Under the pieces are notes generated by a model. That model searched no databases and was not told where the DNA came from. It worked only from the letters and a program-made list of their open reading frames with translations. Positions 1 through 9,342 of a DNA stretch of 64,000 nt are shown piece by piece. The position numbers and the translations under genes were made by a program. Position 1 is the first letter of the stretch. Every line of letters starts with the position of its first letter. Origin of the DNA: Megalonaias nervosa (taxonomy: Eukaryota > Mollusca > Bivalvia > Unionida > Unionidae); the NCBI GenBank assembly GCA_016617855.1, contig JAECUM010012969.1, positions 1 through 64,000 on the forward strand, in the 5' to 3' direction.

Positions 1-2
1 TT

Positions 3-161
3 GCGTATAAAAGTAAAGATTTACAACAACGGCATCTCGCAGATGTAAAATTAATTCACGCATTAAATTCTATACCCAATAAATCTGTCAGAGAAAAACT
101 AGCTAATTTTCTAGTAAAAACTGCCATGAAAGGTAAAATAATGTTAGGGGCTGGTAATTAA
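3..161 (+). CDS. C-terminal end of an unrecognised protein, cut by the window edge
   Basis: An open frame runs from the first bases to a TAA at 159-161 and gives about 52 residues rich in Lys, Leu and Ala. It ends 16 bases before the integrase remnant on the same strand, so it probably belongs to the same provirus. In Polinton-like elements the packaging ATPase or another conserved gene can sit here, but no motif in this short tail identifies it. The frame itself is certain; the identity is unknown. Confidence 0.4.
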   Translation, partial: AYKSKDLQQRHLADVKLIHALNSIPNKSVREKLANFLVKTAMKGKIMLGAGN

Positions 162-177
162 TTATATAACTATTATA

Positions 178-530
178 ATGGAATCCATTTATTATAGCCC
201 AAGAGGATACTGGAGGGGCAGAGCAGCGATTAGTAAACTTTCTGAAGCAGCAAAAGTCTCACGTTCTGTTGCTGCAGCGTGGTTAGCATGACAGGCAATA
301 TGGCAAATTTATCTACCACCACCTAAAAAAATTCAGTACGCACATTTTGATGTCAGCACCCCTAATGAAGTTCATCAAGCAGATATTTTATTTTTACCAC
401 ACGATACTATTAAAACACGTAGACGTCAATCTACAGACTAGATTCAACTGCTCCTCAACGTGGAATTGTACGTGAACAATTACAAGTAATTCCTAAAGAC
501 ACACAATTACCACCACCTTCACTTATGTAA
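178..530 (+). pseudogene. Retroviral-type (Polinton) integrase, broken fragment
   Basis: From ATG 178 the frame encodes a segment typical of the N-terminal part of integrases carried by Polinton/Maverick elements, including YYSPRGYWRG near the start and FDVSTPNEVHQAD further on. Integrases of this family insert the linear viral DNA into host chromosomes. An in-frame TGA lies at 289-291 and a TAG at 439-441. A second frame continues from about 441 to a TAA at 528-530. The product would be about 115 residues, far shorter than a full integrase, so the catalytic core has been deleted. The 3' end overlaps the convergent HNH gene by about 12 bases. Assignment rests on motif recognition without a search. 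Confidence 0.7.
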
Positions 531-833
531 ATTAGCACCTCTACGTCGATTACATTCAAGACAGGTCAGCATAACATTATCACGTGTATGACCAAGATCA
601 CTATTAATTCTGTCTACGGTAAATTGTCTTGGATTATTATTCGAATATTGCCATAACATATTACAGTTACAGATTGCACAATGATTATTCTGTAGTTGTT
701 TTAGTGTTATAATAAATTCAGTATCAATATCAAAGTCACGCTTATTTTTTTTGTCACATTGTTTATAACCAGATAGTTTTTTTCTTAATACATCATTACT
801 AACAGTTTGATTATTATTTTCTGTAAAATTCAT
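519..833 (-). CDS. HNH endonuclease of the provirus
   Basis: A 104-residue intact frame. It shows a zinc-binding CAIC pair at residues 52-55 and CLEC at 91-94. Between them lies the HNH-like core VDRINSDLGHTRDN at about residues 73-86. This pattern (CxxC, DR, GH, N, CxxC) is the recombination endonuclease VII/HNH type found in phages and large eukaryotic DNA viruses, where it cuts DNA. The ATG (833-831) overlaps the stop of the upstream polymerase-helicase gene in an ATGA, so the two may have been read from one transcript. It is one of the few undamaged genes in this provirus. Whether it acts in genome processing, in homing or has no function now is not visible. Confidence 0.7.
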   Translation of the reverse strand: MNFTENNNQTVSNDVLRKKLSGYKQCDKKNKRDFDIDTEFIITLKQLQNNHCAICNCNMLWQYSNNNPRQFTVDRINSDLGHTRDNVMLTCLECNRRRGANLHK

Positions 834-3800
834 AATAACCCTATGCAGTTGAGATATTCTTCTGACTCAGATACTGCAAGATAGACTAAATTTGACCATT
901 TGGTCCGATCATCTACAATCCAGATATTTGTATCAGAAATAGTTAATCCCTGTGACGAATGAATCGTTATAGCGTATCCTAACGTCCACGGTGATTTATC
1001 CATGCCCAATGCACCCTCAACAACATCAACAGCAACCAAAACAATATCATTCAGTACAAGATCTTGTATTCCACCACCAGGAATTTCAAACTTCAATATT
1101 TTGCCGTTGAGTATCTGCTGGGCGGTAACATAATGGTACAGGCAGATTTGAAAACTTTTCTTTATGTAACGTAAATAATTTCTCCTGCAGTTCATCACGA
1201 ACTATTTTTCTACTTGCAACTATCAAATCAGCAGGTCTCCATAAGTTCAAAAAATCATTCATATTAGTTTCTGGAATTACTTTACGCATTATCTCACATT
1301 GTATTTTATCTGGCTGTAGTCTGATTAATCTTTTAAGTTCTTTCAGTGGTTCATCAATAGCTCTATGGTCATCATTTATTTCTTCATAATAATCTACATT
1401 ATTCTTCAGCCATTCATGTGGAGACTGTCCAATAAAGGGTGGTGGTTGACCATGATCGCCACACATTATTAGAGCAGTATTCTTTGTCAATAACCAATCA
1501 AGAAATATTTTTAATATTTCTAACGACACCGTGTCCACCTCCTCCCAGATAATATATTTAGGTATATATTTCTCACCCATTTGCTCAGGAGTCCATGTGT
1601 CTCCGCACCATGTGAAGAAACTATGATATGTACATGATTTTACTCCTCGTTCTTTTATTTCTCTGGCGAGTTTATGTGTCGGTGTTAAAACAATTATATC
1701 TGAATGGTTGTTCAGAAATAATTTAATCGCACGTGTTGTTTTACCCGAACCACCGCATCCATTAAGATAAACAGTCTTATGTCTAGCCACAGGATCATAT
1801 ACAGATGGTGCAGATGACTTTGATACTTGATTATTATTTTTGTAATATATTTCCTTAATTTCAACGTCGGCAGAATTAGAATAACTGAGTATATTTTCTT
1901 GTTTTATTCTCCATTTTCCCCATTCACCATTACCGAGTAGCGGTTTTAATAAATCCTTATATTTTTTATTTACATAAAATTAATCCGTAGCAACTCTGAC
2001 AGCGTAACGAGGAAATCTATTTATCATCGACAGCAGATTTATCGAAACATAGGCTAGCATTGAAGATCTTAAATGAGTAAATTGCGGTGAGTCACCATCA
2101 ATATAGCTCACAATTGTACCCAGTTTGGTTCCGTCTGATAAATAAGCATTACATCGGCTTATAAATGTGTTTTTTTTCCGTTGTATCTGCGATTATAAAA
2201 TCGAGTTCAGCATCGTCCATAATCAATCTTGTACAGTGTCGTTTATAATCGTATGATCCTCCCTGTGTAAACTTACCGATTATCTTTCTACCAAGATCTT
2301 TTGCAAGTTTTTCATCGTGCTCGTCCCTGCATTTACGTATATTATTAGTCATTTTAATAATGTCATCTTCATTGAGATCAGGAAATTCTTTCCTGGCATC
2401 ATCAATATTAAATCTATCCGGTTTTGGTAACCAAACTTGCTTCTGTGACCGATACGATATAATTGCTTCACTCACCTGTAAAGATATTAAAATTCCAACA
2501 TCAAGCATATATCGTAATAGTACTATTGGAACCCAACATTTTTCTGAAACATGTCTTCCAAACCAAGCATAAGTTATCGGATGGAGATTTTCTGTAAACT
2601 CAAATGATTCTATATATGCGAATCCGGTTAAGTCAAAATCTGGTAAGGGTCCATTTATTGCAACTCTGGTCATCTCGTGTGATGGATGTCCGAATCTCTT
2701 AAAGTATCTAGAATATTCTCCGTATCCAAGAAAACTTCCAGGATAATTCGCTACCATATCAACGGAGATAACGTCGTTATACTTGTATTTAGTATTCCAT
2801 AATCCACCGTGTCCATATTCTATACAACTTTTCTGGATATCTTCAAGAAATTCCAATCGTGTCAGTTTCCATAAATTTTTCTCCTGAGCAAAGTGTGCAG
2901 CGACTGATGGAACGGTAAAACAATGATTCAGTAATTGCCTAACTTTGACATCGTCAGAAGTATATTTCAGTGCAAGATGTTCCATTTCTTCATGAAGAGA
3001 TCCTGTACGATAAATATCGTCACTGGGCCGTACAAACTGATCATAATGATTATATTCTGAACTTTGAAATAATCAAACAGATACAGGGTCACTTTTACTG
3101 ATATTTCTGATAAAATCAAATATATGACCATCATAAAATTTAACCGTTCTGCCTCGTGGAAATATTGTTACAGCATTAGTCCATGCATGTGCATTATGAT
3201 CAATGATATCTATCAAAGCTCCTCTTGATTCATATTTCGATTTATACATAATCTCTCCCGTTAACGTCTTCACTGTTATTGGAAATTTTAATAGCTTTCC
3301 CAGTTCAGCAACATCTTTAATAGATGCTCCAGTATCTTTAACTGCTTCTGCCCACGTATTTATTTTTTTACATCGTAAATCTGTTAAACCATTACCAAGT
3401 ATCGCATTTGTGAAGTGTTCTGTAACTCGTTCAGCTACACAGTTTATTCTTAATTCTGATAGTCTCATCGGTTTGAGATCCCCAAAGTCAGGTTTATTAT
3501 TCAGCGGATATATTGCATAGACAACCGCAGTCACAGGGTACTCTCGTTCATAATATGGTTTGTCAATACCAGTGAGTACTCCGGGTTTGGATTTATTATT
3601 TAAGAGAACAATATTATTTCCCGACTGTATGCGGACTGGATCACGCTTGTCATGAATAATCCAAGTATCGTCGTCTGTCCTTACAATAAATTTTATTAAA
3701 ATAAAATATCTTTGAACATCAAGGTGGTTAATAATTATTCTTCCTCGTTTGTCATTCATTATAGTATCGACAATATTTCTGATCCTGAATGTTGACCACA

Positions 3801-3981
3801 TATGAGCCGCACCATCATCACGAAATTCCTCCTTGGCTTCACGGATACGTTTAGTTATATCTTCATCCGTTACAGCTAGATCTTGCATCGAAACACTAAA
3901 TTTATATTCTGGTAGTCTGTCAAGATCAAATCTAGTTCCCGCTGAGACTGCGGAAGGTTCAATCTCGAATAATTCTTCCAT
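830..3981 (-). pseudogene. Family B DNA polymerase joined to a superfamily 1 helicase (decayed)
   Basis: One minus-strand gene of about 1,050 codons from ATG 3981 to TGA 830, inferred from frame continuity. The first 302 codons (3981-3073) are an N-terminal region of unclear fold. A TGA at 3075-3073 is followed in the same frame by a polymerase-like part with SVDMVANYPGSF (probable motif A, near 2760) and KIIGKFTQGG (near 2270). A frame change lies at about 2150-2180 and a TAA at 1982-1980 falls inside the probable motif C (VATD before it, FYVNKK after it). The same frame runs on without interruption into the helicase: Walker A GCGGSGKTT (about 1760), motif II IIWEEVDT, motif III CGDHGQPPP, then after a frame change at 1086-1198 motif V YAITIHSSQG. 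Helicase assignment is strong, polymerase moderate. The fusion is unusual for this virus group. Confidence 0.65.
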
Positions 3982-4013
3982 TATAATTAAGACAAATATT
4001 TAAATTGAATTTT

Positions 4014-4014
4014 A

Positions 4015-4067
<53 letters not shown>
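4014..4067. repeat. (TA)n microsatellite
   Basis: About 53 bases of nearly pure TA lie in the gap between the divergent polymerase-helicase and zinc-ribbon genes. A matching TA tract follows the zinc-ribbon gene, so the gene sits between two copies. Confidence 0.95.
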
Positions 4068-4069
<2 letters not shown>

Positions 4070-4385
4070 GATTCAAACAAAGAATCGATGTATTTGGCTC
4101 AAAATTGGATATACTTCTCCTTGTAACAAAGCATGCGTGAATGAATTCTGCTGCTACCATATGCAAAGCGTTAAAAATGGTAGTCTAGGACCAAAACCGT
4201 GTGTGCAATGTGGTGTTGGAGTCAGAGGAAAAACCCAGTTATGTGTAAAATGCGGTGGTAAAAAATATAGAGAATTAAAACGATATTATGACCAAAAAAA
4301 TAATACTCTGACATTGTCAGGTAAATCTCCTATAAAAACCGTAGAAGATTATCTGGCCAGATTTCAAAACAATGATTTAAACAAA

Positions 4386-4388
<3 letters not shown>
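4068..4388 (+). CDS. Small zinc-ribbon protein of the provirus
   Basis: An intact 106-residue frame from ATG 4068. An upstream in-frame ATG at 4005 would translate the TA repeat into Tyr-Ile and is not credible. Eight or more cysteines are present; two CxxC pairs (CVQC and CVKC, about residues 45-62) suggest a zinc ribbon. An earlier group (C8, C19, C23, C28, C29, H31) may bind a second metal. The C-terminal third is basic and then acidic, with no membrane segment. It lies between the polymerase gene and the second HNH gene on the plus strand, opposite to most of the provirus, and is bordered on both sides by (TA)n. A DNA-binding or transcription role is plausible but not shown. Confidence 0.6.

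Positions 4389-4390
<2 letters not shown>

Positions 4391-4434
<44 letters not shown>
4391..4434. repeat. (TA)n microsatellite
   Basis: About 43 bases of TA directly after the zinc-ribbon stop codon, the partner of the tract at 4014-4067. Confidence 0.95.
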
Positions 4435-4437
<3 letters not shown>

Positions 4438-4477
4438 GAGCAAAACGAATTTGTGGCGCATCTAATCATTAAAAATT

Positions 4478-4938
4478 ATGAAGCATCATGAGATGGTGTA
4501 ATCAGACACTGTCAATCAAAAAAAAACAGTCGGTGGTGTTAATAAATTTGGTTATTTTAGATTCTGTGCTGCGGGAAAAAAAATTATTTATCACATAGGT
4601 TCATATTCGAATGTTTTCATGGAGTCGTTAAAGATGGACTTGTAGTTGATCACGTTGATGGGAATCCCCACAATAATCATTTATCTAACCTGCAAGCTAT
4701 TACACAGAGGCAGAATTCCAGACGTGGAAATACAGGAAGGTTTAAAGTATTCGGAAAGAGAGCTATTAAAGCCATAAATGCAGAAACATGCCAAGAAATA
4801 ACTTTTCCATCAATTAGTGCAGCTGCCAGATATTTTTGTATACATCCACAATCGGTACAACATGTTGCAAATAGAACATACAAATCTGCATTTTCAATAA
4901 AATACAATCAGCCGATAATATTTGAATACGTCAAATAA
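4478..4938 (+). pseudogene. HNH endonuclease with NUMOD-like C-terminal repeat (broken)
   Basis: The plus strand encodes an HNH core with VVDHVDGNPHNNHLSNLQ (about 4640-4695). A C-terminal segment with FPSISAAARYFCIHP resembles the NUMOD-type DNA-binding helix of homing endonucleases. The gene is damaged: a TAA lies at 4499-4501 just after the likely start, and the frame changes in an A-run near 4577-4590. The final frame ends at TAA 4936-4938. Such nucleases are common in phages and large DNA viruses and often behave as selfish genes. Its position next to the TA-flanked zinc-ribbon gene, on the same strand, suggests both arrived as accessory cargo. Confidence 0.65.
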
Positions 4939-5004
4939 CTCTGTACTTTTAACAAAAAACAGAATAAATAAATATTTTTTTTTACTGTATATAGTTCGAC
5001 TCTG

Positions 5005-5447
5005 TCAATTTTGCCAGAGGTTTTGTTTAGCCACAACTACAGTCAAGGGTCCACCTTCACTGTCGCTGCTCTTAGCGTCACTTTCACTTTTGACAGAATC
5101 AAATAACATAATCTTTCTCAATTGCATTACACGATTGTCTACAATCTTTTTCTTTCGTACTCGTGAGATAATTCGGATAAAATCTTTTCGATTGAACATG
5201 CACGAGGTGCAAATAGCTTCACCTGTGTGTCGTTTACCATTGCCAAGGATTCTAACATAGACTGATAAATTGATTTCACGAATCTATAATTGGATGGCAA
5301 TGTGTATTTATTCTTGAATTTTCGTTGTTGTAATAATTCAAAATCGCACATAATTTTTTGAGGATCAAGATTATCAGATATTTTTATTCCGTCATGTTTT
5401 AATTTTTTAATAGCAGAAATGATATCATTAATGTTTTCGTAGTTCAT
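5005..5447 (-). pseudogene. Unrecognised provirus protein with one frame change
   Basis: Two overlapping minus-strand frames (5447-5139 and 5199-5005) look like one gene of about 145 residues whose frame changes near 5195. The N-terminal part is Lys- and Ile-rich and predicted helical. The C-terminal part is basic (RKKKIVDNR) and then has a short acidic-serine stretch (SESDAKSSDSEGG). No known domain is apparent. It is the last gene on this strand before the repeat-rich gap that separates the replication genes from the virion cluster. Confidence 0.4.
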
Positions 5448-5577
5448 TATATAATAAATATTTCTTTAAAATAAAAATAATCAGTCTCTGAATAATTCTG
5501 AATTAGATTATAAAATGTTCCTGTTTGTAAAATCTGAAGAAAAAAAAATATTCACAAAACATATAATCACAACACAA

Positions 5578-5880
5578 CCCCATATGAGCTCCTAGATTGC
5601 CAAACAACATTCTAGCAAGCTCAGGGGCATTTGCAATATCCCCATGTGAACTCCTAGGTTGTCAAACAACATCCTAGAAAGCTCAGAGGATATTCAAAAT
5701 TAGACGAAACACATTTATACAGACTCAACCCCCATGTGAACTCCTAGGTTGTCAAACAACATCCTAGAAAGCTCAGAGGATATTCGAAATTAGACGAAAC
5801 ACATTTATACAGACTCAACCCCCATGTGAACTCTTAGGTTGTCAAACAACATCCTAGAAAGTTCAGAGGGTGATCCGTAA
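5578..5880. repeat. 90-bp tandem repeats with an internal dyad
   Basis: Units start at 5641, 5731 and 5821, an exact 90-bp spacing, each opening with CCCATGTGAACTCYTAGG. A shorter, more divergent unit starts at 5578 and the last unit is cut after about 50 bases. Every unit contains CTAGGTTGT and then ACAACATCCTAG, which can pair as an imperfect hairpin. The block sits in the largest non-coding gap of the provirus, between replication genes and virion genes. It could be a replication or transcription control region, or only a satellite that expanded after integration. Confidence 0.85.
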
Positions 5881-6262
5881 TTTTTATTAACGACACAAAC
5901 ACAACGCATACACTTATCCTAAACTTATCCTAATGAACATATGATTGTATGATTATGATTTTGATTTTGATTTTGATTTTTTGCAGACAGCACAAACATA
6001 AACTTAACAGCAAAAACATAAACTTATCCAAACTTATCCTAAACTTATCCTAACTTATCCTGAACTTATCCTAATGAACATATGATTGTATGATCATGAG
6101 TATATATACATATGATTATGATTTTGATTATATTTTTTGAGGACGGCACAAACATATGATTGTATGATTATGATTATATATACATATGATTATGATTTTG
6201 ATTATATTTTTGGATGGCACAAACATATGATTATATGATTATGAATATATACAATGATGATG
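5881..6262. repeat. AT-rich degenerate short repeats
   Basis: The stretch is built from repeats of ACTTATCCTA and of TATGATTATGATTTTGATT, each occurring several times with small changes. No credible gene is present on either strand. Confidence 0.8.
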
Positions 6263-6264
6263 AC

Positions 6265-6400
6265 GGGGAATCCTCGAAATCCACAACAGATTTTGTACAC
6301 TCTCCCCCCCATACATAAACCCCGGGGAGTGCAAAAGTACACCCACCACGTGGTGGTATGGTGGGAGAGTGTATTTTGTCTGTTATGGCATTGATTCCCC
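6265..6400. repeat. Imperfect long inverted repeat (fold-back)
   Basis: GGGGAATC at 6265 pairs with GATTCCCC ending at 6400. The arms continue inward with matching blocks, including CACTCTCCC against GGGAGAGTG and CATAC against GTATG, for roughly 45 bases each. Near the centre is the perfect palindrome CCACCACGTGGTGG (6343-6356), off the main axis. This may be a small fold-back transposon or a structured viral element. Confidence 0.75.
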
Positions 6401-6449
6401 TGACCCCCCAATTGTCGCTGAATACAAGATAATATATCTTTAGCATTTT

Positions 6450-6527
6450 TGGAGACTCGAACACACAGCGAGTCTACAGAAGTTGATCTGCGTGCAAACG
6501 CCTTAACACCTCGGCCACCGCATCTCT
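6450..6527 (-). other. tRNA-like sequence (degenerate tRNA or SINE head)
   Basis: The minus strand carries GGTGGCCGAGGTGTTAAGGC, close to an A box and D arm of Leu/Ser-type tRNAs, and 40 bases later TGTTCGAGTC, close to a B box. The anticodon stem and T stem do not pair well and the acceptor stem is weak, so it is not a functional tRNA. It may be a tRNA pseudogene, the head of a SINE, or a captured tRNA fragment beside the fold-back repeat. Confidence 0.45.
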
Positions 6528-6540
6528 TATGAATATATAG

Positions 6541-7285
6541 TTAAATTTAAATATGTAACTATTCGCACTGTCTCACATGTGATTACTCTGGACTTGTATT
6601 TACTAATAGAATAAAATCAGTTATTGTAGAACTGTAGCATGAATTTACTTCAATTTTTCAAACATAATTCATAAAATAATCGCATATTACATTTTCTGTA
6701 TGAGTTATCGTTCGTTAGGTGAAAATACATGTGTTATAAGAGCTAAAAATAACTTTGATTTGTAATTCAATGCACTTGTATAAGCGACGTGAATTTAAGG
6801 TTATCAGAGTCAAAAGATGCATCAATATCCCTCTCTGTTACAAATTGCTGCTTCACTAACAGCTAATTGCTTACAGAGAACAAATAAATCACTAAATAAT
6901 TAACGAAAACAAAATATCTTCGTCGTCTGTAAATCAAACGTAGTAGTAAGGGAGATAATCATTTAATTTGCTCTGCAGAGAGAGAGCAGAGTTATCTCAC
7001 TTTATTACATGTGCAATTACCTCAGACATGAAAAAATCAGTAAAAAAATAACTGCTCTATCTGCGTTTGAGGGGAAGTGTACATTTTCTATAATGAATGT
7101 ATAGTTTCCGCAAATGTAGATAGAGGTTGCAGATTAACAAAACAACTATTTTTATCTTTGATTTTATGTCAGAGAATATAGAAGTATTTTATTTTATTAC
7201 TCAAATATATTGTTATAAAAAATAAATAAATTTCAGAATCATTATTTTTTTTCCTGATTATATCAGGAATATTTACTCAGACGTT
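6541..7285. other. Non-coding AT-rich gap of the provirus
   Basis: No long frame or recognisable element is seen on either strand. The sequence is AT-rich with short A and T runs. It separates the repeat block from the 3' end of the virion gene cluster. Confidence 0.6.
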
Positions 7286-8297
7286 CTATGAGTGTATATG
7301 CAAGTTAATATTCAGTCTTTCCCCTCTTAAATCAAGAATATTTCCTGATTGATCGGTGAGTTTGAAATTTATTCTTGACAATAATGGATTATGTACACGT
7401 AGATAAACTTGATTAATTGGCTCAGATACAATTAAAAAACCGGGGGGTGCTTGAATACTGAATGAATATAATATATATCCTTGCTGAACCTGGTTAGACT
7501 TTGAAAGATCTACTTGATAACTACTATCAACTGCATCGCATATTAGATTGACTGCGATTGTTGATGTTATATTAACAATATCAGGTGAGATATGACGACC
7601 TCCACCATAAGGATCATTATTATATTTAAGAACTGTTGGTGGCGGGATTAATTTTCTCCATGAATCACATATTCTTTTAAAGTGTTATCAATAAGATCAT
7701 TAACTGATTTCTTTAGCTCTTCAGAGTTAAATCCCGGAATTACAAATGTTGGTAGCTGTTCTTCTGTAATTCCATAGTGTTTAAGAAATACTGTTGTAAA
7801 TAAACGTTTATAACTTACACGCTGAATTGGGCCGTCTTCATTAACTAAGTAAGTACTAAAAAATCTATCTGCCCGTGCGTTTAATGTTTATTCTCTGTCA
7901 ACGATAGACTTATTTGTATATTCTAAGTCTGATGCAACTTGATTCAGATGTTGTATTGTTTCAATTATTTGATTTTTTAAATCATCGTCATAAAAAGTGT
8001 TGATGCTGGAAAATAAATTTCTTAGATCATTCAGTACACGTTCATGTTCAGATTTAATTGGTCTTGATTTTGAGTTAATTTCTTCAACGTTAATTGTTGA
8101 TATTCTTGTTGCACCTTTCTTACATTGAATGAAATCTATAAAATAAGTATAATGTGTATAACCACAATAAGCATCCGGATTCTCTATAAATGGATAAGTT
8201 TTTCGATATTCTGGAAGTTTTATAAATTTTTTAACATCTATAATGAAATCAGATCATTGTGCTTCTGGTGGGCCTTTATAAAACCGATGCAACTTCA
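7286..8297 (-). pseudogene. Putative virion protein, several breaks
   Basis: A minus-strand gene of about 330 codons ends at TAG 7288-7286. Readable stretches include FIKLPEYRKTYPFIENPDAY near 8240-8180, a helical Asp/Asn/Glu-rich middle, and a C-terminal beta-rich part with INFKLTDQSGNILDLRGE near 7330. The C-terminal pattern is one I associate with virion-type proteins of Polinton/adintovirus-like elements in invertebrates; that is recognition without a search. Breaks are a stop near 8256, a stop near 7890, and a probable frame change near 7680. The gene starts inside the end of the next gene upstream. Whether these were one gene or two overlapping genes is unclear. Confidence 0.5.
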
Positions 8298-8776
8298 GGC
8301 CATCCTAATACTGATCTAATTGAACTTTGATAAATATCTACAGCATAATCAGGAGAATTTATTTCAATTACCGCTGATAATGTTGGTTCGTAAGCAGTAA
8401 TTGCTATTTTTGATTCTTTTCCTGTGATGGATTTAATCCTGCATTGGAATTCATCATTGATTTGTTCTATTTGATAACTGCCCGTTGGAATGCTAACTAC
8501 TTGCCAATCAGGAGTTCCATCAGGCTTATTCTTATTTGCAAATACCAATGAATTATTTGGCTGTAGTCCACCAAATGGTTTTGATCTAATATTAGGCCAG
8601 CTATAATAAACTCGTAATTGTGCTAATGCTATTTCTTTTGCAGGAATTGCGGTTGGAAAGTTAACGCTAAACTCAGGATTGGTCGAACTTAATGATATCA
8701 TAGTAGTTTTTGACGGTGCTGTATTAGTGACGATCTGTTGAAGTAATTCTCTCGACGCTGTCGAGGACTCAGACAT
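8276..8776 (-). CDS. Putative virion structural protein
   Basis: An intact 166-residue frame from ATG 8776 to TAA 8276. The N-terminus is Ser/Thr-rich. Then comes SLSSTNPEFSVNFPTAIPAK, followed by EIALAQLRVYYSWPNIR and PTGSYQIEQINDEFQ. This layout (beta-rich, with a 'cell-membrane-free' soluble composition and no signal peptide) matches a family repeatedly found next to capsid genes in Polinton/adintovirus-like elements and assumed to be a virion component. The reading frame ends where the next gene begins, in a different frame. A frame change fusing it to the downstream gene cannot be excluded. Confidence 0.5.
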   Translation of the reverse strand: MSESSTASRELLQQIVTNTAPSKTTMISLSSTNPEFSVNFPTAIPAKEIALAQLRVYYSWPNIRSKPFGGLQPNNSLVFANKNKPDGTPDWQVVSIPTGSYQIEQINDEFQCRIKSITGKESKIAITAYEPTLSAVIEINSPDYAVDIYQSSIRSVLGWPEVASVL

Positions 8777-8794
8777 TATTATTATTGTTATTAT

Positions 8795-9318
8795 TTAATT
8801 CTCCATTTTTTCACCTTGGCTATTGTGAGTGACTTTGTCACCAAAATCGTTAGCGATTTTGAATGCTTCATCATAGGTTTTCATTATCGTTGCGAACTCC
8901 TCATCAGATATTTTACCATCACTGAGGTACAAGGAAATATATGACGATAATTTAGAATACGCCGCTGCTGCTGTGTGTAATTTTATTATATACTCGTGCA
9001 ATTTATCATTTGTACATGTAGCTATCTTCTTAGCTATAATACTGAGAACGCCTGTAATAGTCGTTGAAGTTGAAATGACAATTGTTACAACTGCAGGCGC
9101 TGTCATTGTTATTGTTGATAATAATAATCCGGCCCCAGCAACAACAGCGGAAACTGAGTAAACAATTATATCAATGACAACCATACGTCTGCGATATTTT
9201 TTACTTTTACTGTATAATCGTCGATTATATTTTTTAATTCAATCTGACACTTACATATTTGATTGTATCTGTGATGTTGAACGTTGATGTAGGACTGGGG
9301 TCCTTGGTTTTGATCCAT
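8795..9318 (-). pseudogene. Small membrane protein of the virion cluster (frame change)
   Basis: The open part (9184-8795) encodes a basic stretch, then two hydrophobic segments (about residues 5-35 and 38-52, Val/Ile/Thr-rich), then a soluble helical tail containing LSDGKISDEEF. An ATG at 9318 opens an N-terminal segment in another frame, with a frame change near 9230 in an A-run. That segment is Gln-rich and basic, so the whole product would be about 170 residues. Similar two-helix proteins with a soluble tail occur beside capsid genes in related elements; the role is unknown, possibly in the internal membrane or in entry. It sits 24 bases after the fibre gene. Confidence 0.5.
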
Positions 9319-9342
9319 TATACAATGACGTTAAGTAATTAA

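Noticed and set aside
4005..4067. Upstream ATG of the zinc-ribbon gene
   Set aside because: The added residues are only Tyr-Ile from the TA repeat; the ATG at 4068 directly after the repeat is more credible.
5641..5880. Direct repeats that might suggest a CRISPR array
   Set aside because: The 90-bp units are contiguous, without unique spacers, and the setting is a eukaryotic genome.
6450..6527. A functional tRNA gene on the minus strand
   Set aside because: A- and B-box-like segments exist but the anticodon, T and acceptor stems do not pair properly.
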